64,000 nt of DNA from Ottelia alismoides (taxonomy: Eukaryota > Streptophyta > Magnoliopsida > Alismatales > Hydrocharitaceae): contig JAZKJV010009628.1 in assembly GCA_037367405.1 (NCBI GenBank), forward strand, positions 1-64,000, in the 5' to 3' direction. Below, in pieces: positions 57,288 through 64,000 of this stretch. Within the stretch, counting starts at the first letter, position 1; every line of letters starts with the position of its first letter. A program made the translations under genes and the position numbers. The notes beneath the pieces are model-generated. The model saw nothing but the letters and a program-made list of their open reading frames with translations, searched no databases and was not told the DNA's origin.

Positions 57288-58705
57288 CCGTTTAGAATAT
57301 GATATTCAATGAGACGCTAGTTCTACAGTGTACGTAAATGTGCGAAGTAAACTCACACAATATGAACGCAATGCAAACCCCCAAATTCACCAACTCCACA
57401 CATGAGGGTTGTAAAGGTTCAATTGAATTATCTTGTCAATTTTAGTTGGTGATAAATGCAATCTATGAAATATTAACGAGCTGTTATGTGCCTGTACTTC
57501 CCTACAGACTGTCGTGATTCTTACGACTAATTGAACCCACTGTCATCCAATATAAGAGTAAGTGCGGACGTATAAATACGACTACCCATTACTTAGGACG
57601 TAGCCTTACACTGAATCCTCTAAACCTGTCACTTTGCTAAAAAATCCGGACCGTTTACCGACTACCCGCAGATCCTCAATGAAAAGTGGCTAATCATTTT
57701 TTGAACCAATAGTATATATGAAAATCCTACCTTGGCTCTATCCTAGTGTTGTATCTCTCTCACTTGCAAGTAAATTCAAACAATGAGGGCTTTATGCACC
57801 TCTAAAACAAGGTTCTTTTCATTTACAATTTTAGAGTTAGCTTGTCACTTGAAATTTAATCTGAGCACAACAAAGCACGTCTACCATTCATTCTCAATTT
57901 CCTTTTGAATCTTAAGTTGTAAAACTAGAGAGGAATTAGAAATCAGAATGTAAATGTGAAACGATGATGCATGCTTAGAAGAGTGTATACGTACAGTGAC
58001 TCCCATCATTCTCCATGTGTTATGCAGAACTGAATTTGTAAATTTACAGTAAATGCACACAGATCAAGAAAATCACACCTAAACAATATACTATTAGAGG
58101 GGAAGAATTGATTTAATTTGACCTAAGTAGTAGATATCTATGTGCGTCTCATTATGAATATTATCAGATGTGTTAATCTTCTAAGATATGTGTGAGCTAA
58201 ATTATGAAGGGCACGAATAAATTTGATATTACACTACCGTGTGCCAATCCTTAATTTCACCACTCAAGTCGAGCCCCATCCTCATTGGAAAGTGAAACAT
58301 GTCTCGACACACCACAAAATACTATCCAAGTCTCTTTTTACATGCGTGAGCTCTCAAACAAGAGCCACTGTAAATGAGCAATTACCTAAATTATTACAAC
58401 ACAATAATTACAAAAATTTACAAAAATGAAAATGCTCTCAGAATAAATTAAATTTCCTTGCTCTTCAGTAGTCATCATGCGTCACGTCCGTTTTTCTCCG
58501 ATGCACTCCAAGTCCACCAGTCCCTCGCAAAAGAAATAGAATTTTTATTAGAGAGATAAACAACAAAATATATACAAAAATGGGTAGGGAAATCATTGAG
58601 AGAAAAGAAGGAGAAAAAACAAATGGAGTAATTACGGGGGTCAGACTACCCGAGTGAGAGAAAATCTAAATCTAATTTTCTAAATTAAACCCTGAGCCAT
58701 TTGCC
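57288..58705 (-). mobile_element. Element E 5' UTR
   Basis: About 1.4 kb between primer-binding site and gag, without ORFs above 70 aa of interest. Blocks such as AATGAGCAATTA (58372) recur in element F's corresponding region (63417). Confidence 0.6.
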
Positions 58706-58723
58706 TCCCCAGCAACGACGAAA
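58706..58723 (-). other. Element E primer-binding site
   Basis: The minus strand TTTCGTCGTTGCTGGGGA resembles the Athila tRNA-Asp-type site and is followed by GGCAAATGG. It lies about 77 bp inside the point where LTR similarity ends, so either the 3' LTR lost its last 77 bp or the 5' LTR changed there. Confidence 0.55.
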
Positions 58724-58800
58724 TCAAATAAAGTTGCCTGCGTGGATATATTAATCGGTACTCGTTGTAGCACGACACTCAACCAATTAATCAGAATTGA

Positions 58801-61769
58801 ATCAAACGTCTCTGTAAAGAGGAATCGATTTTAATTTATATCCCGGGCAAGTCCAGGGTTAAACACAAGGAGTCAAAGGAACAACTTTGGGCTAAATCAT
58901 AACAATTAGGTTTAGGTTTCCAATGTAGATTTTTTGTATTTTTTATTGGAAAAATGAATGCGAATGAAAAATGCAGGTGGATTAAATTAATAAGAAAATA
59001 TACAACTTAGCTAAATTAATTTTAATATGAAATTAATCCAATTTAGCCAAACTATATTTTTCCTGGAAAATTAATCAAATGACGAATGCAAAACATATTT
59101 TTTTTTGTAATTTTACAGGTTAAAATGTAACTATAAAAAATGCACACTTCTGATAGGTTATCACGTAATTTTTCACACAAACAGAATGCAGAAATTATGA
59201 AAATTTTAATGGAATTAAACATGATGAAACAAGGCTACAATATTTTTTTGGAAGTTTTTGACAATGTAAGAATTTGTAATTTTTTTAATGAAAACAGAGT
59301 GATGGTGAGTATTTAATTCCTAATAAATCCACATTATCAATTGAACTATATAACTAATTATCTCAAAAATGAAGTTTAATATGCAATCTAAAAGAGTTGG
59401 AATTTCGCAAAAATAATGTGTGTGGATTTAATTAGAAATCATTTACTAAAATCACTCCATAATTTATTTAAGGTACAATACAAATCCAATTTAGATGAAT
59501 TTTGAAAAGGAGTTAAAGCACATTTCAAGGCATCATCTTTGATTTTTGAGGAATTTTTAAAGCATAAGTGAACTAAATATTAATTTAAGACCTTGCAGTG
59601 GGTAGAATAAGAAATATTTCACTAAAAATATTTTAATAAATTTACCTAATGCTCACAAAAAATCCAAATAAATAAATAAATGATATAGAATTAGTTGCTC
59701 AACAACATGTTATTTTTCATTAATACAAATAATATTAAAAAATGTCCAAATTAACACATGAACATGAGGATATCCATGAAATTTCAGATATTAATTATGA
59801 ATGCAAAAACACACATGGACATTTTTGCAATAATAGAACTTAAAATACAAATAATGCTATGTTAACAAAAAAAACGACCTCCATCGTGCAACTAGGGCAG
59901 ATGTGGGGATATGGCGGGTGGCACCACAGCTGGGTGGAGGAGCTTATGCGGCGAGGAGAGCGTGTGGCTAAGGACATGCAGGTCGCTGAGGAGGAGGCGA
60001 TTGTCTGGAAGGCGGTAGAGAAGGTTGTGTGTGCACGTAGAGGTGCAATGGTCGACAATGGAGATTGGGCAAAGACCGAGGCTGCAACGGCGTCGAGGAA
60101 GGAGGAGTCATGACAGAGAGGCTTGCAGCGGAGTTGGCGGACGCGTGACTTCTAGAAGTGGCGGATGATGTAGTTTTTTTCCTTTTTTGAATTTTTGATT
60201 TTTTGTTGTGATTTTAATTTTTTTAATTTTAATTTTCTAATCTATAATTTTCTTAAACGTGGAATAAACAAAAGATGCAAATATGATGGTGTGGTGATGG
60301 TGATGATACGATGAATATGATGGAGGTGGAATAAAACAAATGAAGGTGTATTGGTGGTGATGTGATGCGATAAATAAATGACGAAAATAAAAAATGACGA
60401 CTAGTGATAAATATGGAAATTACATACGATGGAAGAAAGCATGTGGTGTGCTCACGAAAAGCACTGTCTTCGCTTGAATTGCTGACGAACGATGAGCTTG
60501 AGCAGCGTGCGGAGGCGACTGCAATGTTGGCTGAAATACCAACGAATCTCACCGAAGAGGAGGTCGGTCGTCGCTCTAATTCGTTGTTTCCTATTATCGA
60601 GACTGGTGGTCAGAGCTCTCGATTCTCTCTCATATAAAGGTGGATCAAAGGCAAAAATAAGGAGAATGAGATGTAAATAGAGGTTAGAAAAGATGGTGGA
60701 ATGATGGAGTTGAATGAGAGGTTAAATGAAATGGTGGAATTGAATGGGAAGTTAGATGAAGACTTGGTGGTTAATGGAAGAATATGGAACTTAGTGTAGA
60801 GAATGAAAATTAAATCAAGAAAAGAAATAAAATAAAGTAAGCTAATAAAAAGAAGAAGATAAAATAAAGGAAATTGGAAAATTGCAAACAAAATAAAGAA
60901 GAAAATAAGTAACCAAATAGACCATATGTACACATTTTTTACTTTTCTAATTTTCATATTGTTTATATTTTTAATAAAAAAATATTTATAAAATAAAAAT
61001 AAAATCCTAGAAAAAAAACAAAAATGATTTTTTTTAAATTTTAATAATTCATAAAACTAAATTAAAAATGAGAAAAGAAAACTATGTACATTATATACAA
61101 AGTCACTTTACCTTACTTTCAGTGACAAAATATTTTTTGAGATTTTTTAATTATGTCATTTATTAAAATATATAATAAAAAATTAATAGAAAAATAAATA
61201 AATCAAAACTGATTATAATTATACAAGAAAAAAAATCAAAGTCACAATTATTGCATTATGTATAATATACAATGAGGTCCCAGAACTCGAATTTTACAAA
61301 CGAGCTTCGTTTTTAATGAAACCACTTTTACTGGATAGATAATTTTCTAACTTAAACTATAAAAGTGAGTTTGGTGAATTTGGGGTTCATACGTAGCGGA
61401 ATTTGGCGGGGAAGTTGGACATTATGGTGTTTTCTCTTTGGGATCTAGGAGTATTTATTTAAAGTAAAATTTATTTTATATTTTTGTATTTTTATATATC
61501 TTTTATAAACAATATAGAAAAGAATTAGTCAAAAATTAGTTTAAATGAAATTATTAAAAATACATGAAGTTTTGGCTATTTACAGGAGAAAAACTCCTTT
61601 ATTTTACGCCTTTTTATTTTTAATTTATTTTGTAAAATATAATATATAATACTTAGTATATTTTATTTACAAGAGTTATTTTATTAATTTATTGATTTTT
61701 GAACATTTATTTGAGATTTTAGTCAAGGATTTTTCAAAGATAAATATATTGAGATGGTAGGATTCATCA
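58801..61769 (-). repeat. Element E, 5' LTR
   Basis: Collinear with 25592-28600. The outer end (plus 61769) reads GATTCATCA, followed by TSD ATTAA. The palindromic LTR start is shortened relative to the 3' LTR. The small GC-rich block is at 59890-60165. Confidence 0.8.
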
Positions 61770-62440
61770 ATTAACTAGTTGGATGGCACTACGAAATTGA
61801 TCGGTTTAAGCATTGTCTCTTTGGTTAATTCCAGCAATGTCATCCTTGATCGCTTCATGACTCAGAGAATAATTACCTTACTCATCGTGCCATGACTCCA
61901 ACATGTAATCCTAAGCCGAGTAGTAGTCATTCCTCACGGTCAAGGTCTTAATCTAGTCACGAGTCCAACTTCCTCGACTCTAAATCTCAAGTATATGGTC
62001 AAAGGAAAAGAGCTGGTACTTGGGAAGAATGTCATCCCAAGTAGGGGATAGTTCAAATAATGAATTGTGTATCGTAAGTATGAATCACGTTTCTATTTCA
62101 ACTTTGGCTATGCTTTTTTCCATCCTAGAATTCACTCGCTCCGTTATGTCCACATAGTATTCATTTAGTCTTGAGTTTGTGGCGTTCATATCTTGAGTTT
62201 TCAACCAAAAAAAGTGGGCTAGTGGAGTGGGATGTGAGAGGTGGACATAAAAGACGAAGGGAATGATGGTTGGAAAAGAATATTTTTGGAAGAGAGGATT
62301 CTTCTGGGATGAAAATGATAAAGAAGCCGGTTGGGATATGGTATATGTTTGACCCATGGAGTCTGGGTATGAATACAAGTATTATGACAACTTCGCAAAT
62401 GAAGGTGGAGAATGATCACGAACCATGATCAATTGTTTTC
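61770..62440 (-). pseudogene. Element F gag, N-terminal part
   Basis: After the ATTAA duplication the minus strand holds an open frame (62085-62378) with SYPDSMGQTYTISQP and then TNSRLNEYYVDITERVNSRM, a charged, probably helical segment. The distance from E's insertion point to the probable start near 62440 (about 670 bp) equals that from the same gag position to the start in element E. Similarity is weak, so assignment to F rests mainly on orientation, TSD and spacing. A plus-strand frame at 61880-62030 (THRAMTPTCNPKPSSSHSS) is unexplained. Confidence 0.5.
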
Positions 62441-63825
62441 AAGGGAAAAGTCTTAGTGCACACAATATAATATGCAACACAAACACCTATTTCACCTGCT
62501 CAACAAATCACAAAGGTCCATCCGATTATCTTTTCAGTTTTAAATTAGGTGACAATGAAATCCGAGAATCCATTATACACAAGTGAGTCTACCAGACACC
62601 CATGTGTAGTTCTACTAGGCTTTAATAAGAGGAGTGATTTACCCAGGCTGCTGGGTTATATCACACCCCTAAAAGAAATAATAGACTTGCACACCTAAAA
62701 TGTCTCTCAACGGTCGAAGGTGAATACTTGCAGCTCTCAAATTCGGAAGAGTCAGATTTGGAGACTTAGGATGCAAGTCCAGGATTTTAGGCTCTAATTG
62801 TAAGGTTACATCCTTACCTACTCATAATATGGAGAAGTACTTGTATACAAGGATTGGGTTGCTCTCCCACAAATAGTAAATTCAATTTTATTCCATGTTT
62901 TTTAATCACCTTGTTTAGTAGTCCCCTTATTTTTATTTGATCATCACTTGAATTTAAGTGGAGATTAAGATACATCTACATGGGATTACAATTTTCCTTA
63001 AATCCTAAGTGATAGAAAACCAAGAAAGAATAAAAAGCCATGCACGAGGAAACACAATGATGAATAGAGAGTTCAGAATTACTTACAAGGCTTCTTCACA
63101 ATCTCCATGAGGATGCAAGATAGAATTTAAAATTTTCCTAAGCATATATTTCTAATGCATGTAAGGGAAGCCGTCATATAACATGAATCTCTATTATCTA
63201 GTTGAATAACAAATTAATTTGACTAGATGTAATTCGATCTAGTGCGTATGTTAAAAGTGAAGTGTGGTCCTAGTCCTACGTGCACAAAAATAAGACTAGA
63301 ATCTCTAATAGCATCAGTGCAATCTTAGAACTGTGTCAACCACACAAAATGGGACCGATATGCCAAGTCTCCAAAGTCCAGGAAAACATGCGAGTCTTCA
63401 AACGAAGACCGCTGGAAATGAGCAATTATTACAAACTAGCTACAAAAATAATTTCTGAAAAATAAAATAAAAATCTAATCTAAAACATTCTCTCTCCAAA
63501 AATAAAAATTCCTTTTCGATGCCTCCTTTGTGAAACTCTCATTGGTTATTAATAGTAATGATTTGAACACATGGTAATGTTCATTTTTACATATTGACCC
63601 CATCGCGATTTTGTCTTGCATCGCCGTCAAGAGAATAATGAACATGGCTTTACTACTGAAAGACAACTCATAATACAATGAGCCAAAGACAAACACCTCT
63701 AGGCTAAGTGTATTCTCACATCCAATGAAAAATACATCCCACAACCACAATACATAACAAAGCAGGAGTAACAAAATTAATACCTCCAATCGCAGAGACA
63801 GTAACCAAGAAATAAGGATCCAGAC
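62441..63825 (-). mobile_element. Element F 5' UTR
   Basis: AT-rich, no recognisable gene. Short blocks match element E's 5' UTR in the same order (for example AATGAGCAATTA near 63417 and TTACAAA-rich text after it). F's primer-binding site and 5' LTR are not reached within the window. Confidence 0.5.
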
Positions 63826-64000
63826 CAGGGATGCAAATGATCACGGATATATCCGTATCCGATCCATCACCGTATCCGTTTCATACATATTTTGACATCC
63901 GTATCCATACCCGTTTCAAAATAGATAGGGATATGGATATCATTTTAATATCCGCAAACATCCGTATCCGTATCCATATATCTGTTTTCGTATAAAAATA
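63826..64000 (+). mobile_element. Probable hAT (Ac-like) transposon terminus, cut by window end
   Basis: CAGGGATGCAAATG at 63826 resembles the CAGGGATGAAA end of maize Ac. It is followed by dense ATCCGTATCC repeats (63850-63990), as in hAT subterminal regions. The 8 bases before it (ATCCAGAC) would be one copy of the TSD. The other end and any transposase lie outside the window. Confidence 0.55.

Larger units (their letters stand above)
25592..61769 (-). mobile_element. Element E: Athila Gypsy retrotransposon with nested insertions
   Basis: On the minus strand: 5' LTR (about 58801-61769), primer-binding site (58706-58723), 5' UTR, gag (55374-57287, then 37900-39149), protease to integrase (35665-38270), and 3' UTR, polypurine tract and 3' LTR (25592-28600). 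TSD ATTAA occurs at 25587-25591 and 61770-61774. The body is interrupted by element C with an associated deletion (29405-35664) and by the CACTA element (39150-55370). Without these it would be roughly 13.7 kb. LTR divergence looks greater than in G or H, so E is comparatively old. Confidence 0.82.

Overview
The window looks like a gene-poor, repeat-saturated stretch of a flowering-plant nuclear genome. It is AT-rich, made almost entirely of plant-type transposable elements (Athila-lineage Ty3/Gypsy, Ty1/Copia, CACTA, probably hAT), and carries a nuclear copy of part of plastid clpP. I see no intact host gene, no rRNA or tRNA gene and no CRISPR array. All coding relics are transposon genes broken by stops, frameshifts, deletions or later insertions. 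The species cannot be named from the sequence.

The layout is a set of nested insertions, worked out from target-site duplications (TSDs) and from coding sequence that resumes across insertions. The oldest layer is a minus-strand Athila element, 'F'. It appears as 3' UTR (6550-8400), the end of pol (about 8400-8502, then 11296-11427), integrase to gag (22082-25591), and the rest of gag plus 5' UTR (61770-63825). Four elements sit inside F. 'A' is a coding-less Athila (about 1-6549). 'K' is a 2.8-kb non-autonomous Copia-like element (8503-11295, TSD ATATT). 'G' is a 10.65-kb Copia with 2.6-kb LTRs (11428-22081, TSD CCTTC). 'E' is a second minus-strand Athila (25592-61769, TSD ATTAA). E in turn contains 'C', a plus-strand Athila deletion derivative with an integrase fragment (29405-35664), and a 16.2-kb CACTA transposon (39150-55370, TSD TAG). 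The CACTA carries a broken TNP2 transposase and a broken second gene, and it contains 'H', an LTR element (41917-49635, TSD ATTAC), so the nesting is four deep: F > E > CACTA > H. A probable hAT terminus begins at 63826.

The most unusual signal is structural. The Athila-type elements carry repeated modules in the 3' UTR in which a hairpin directly precedes a polypurine tract of the form AAGTATAGGGGG. The modules recur up to five times in one element (H), about every 100 bp in F, and once or twice in A and C. Stem sequences change between copies while pairing is kept. The terminal polypurine tract next to the 3' LTR has its own small hairpin with a GGA loop and covarying stems. Other structural signals are a seven-fold palindrome array in the Copia LTRs, paired CACGTG inverted repeats in Athila-type LTRs, LTR ends that begin with a palindrome of the terminal sequence, and a four-fold exon duplication in the CACTA second gene.
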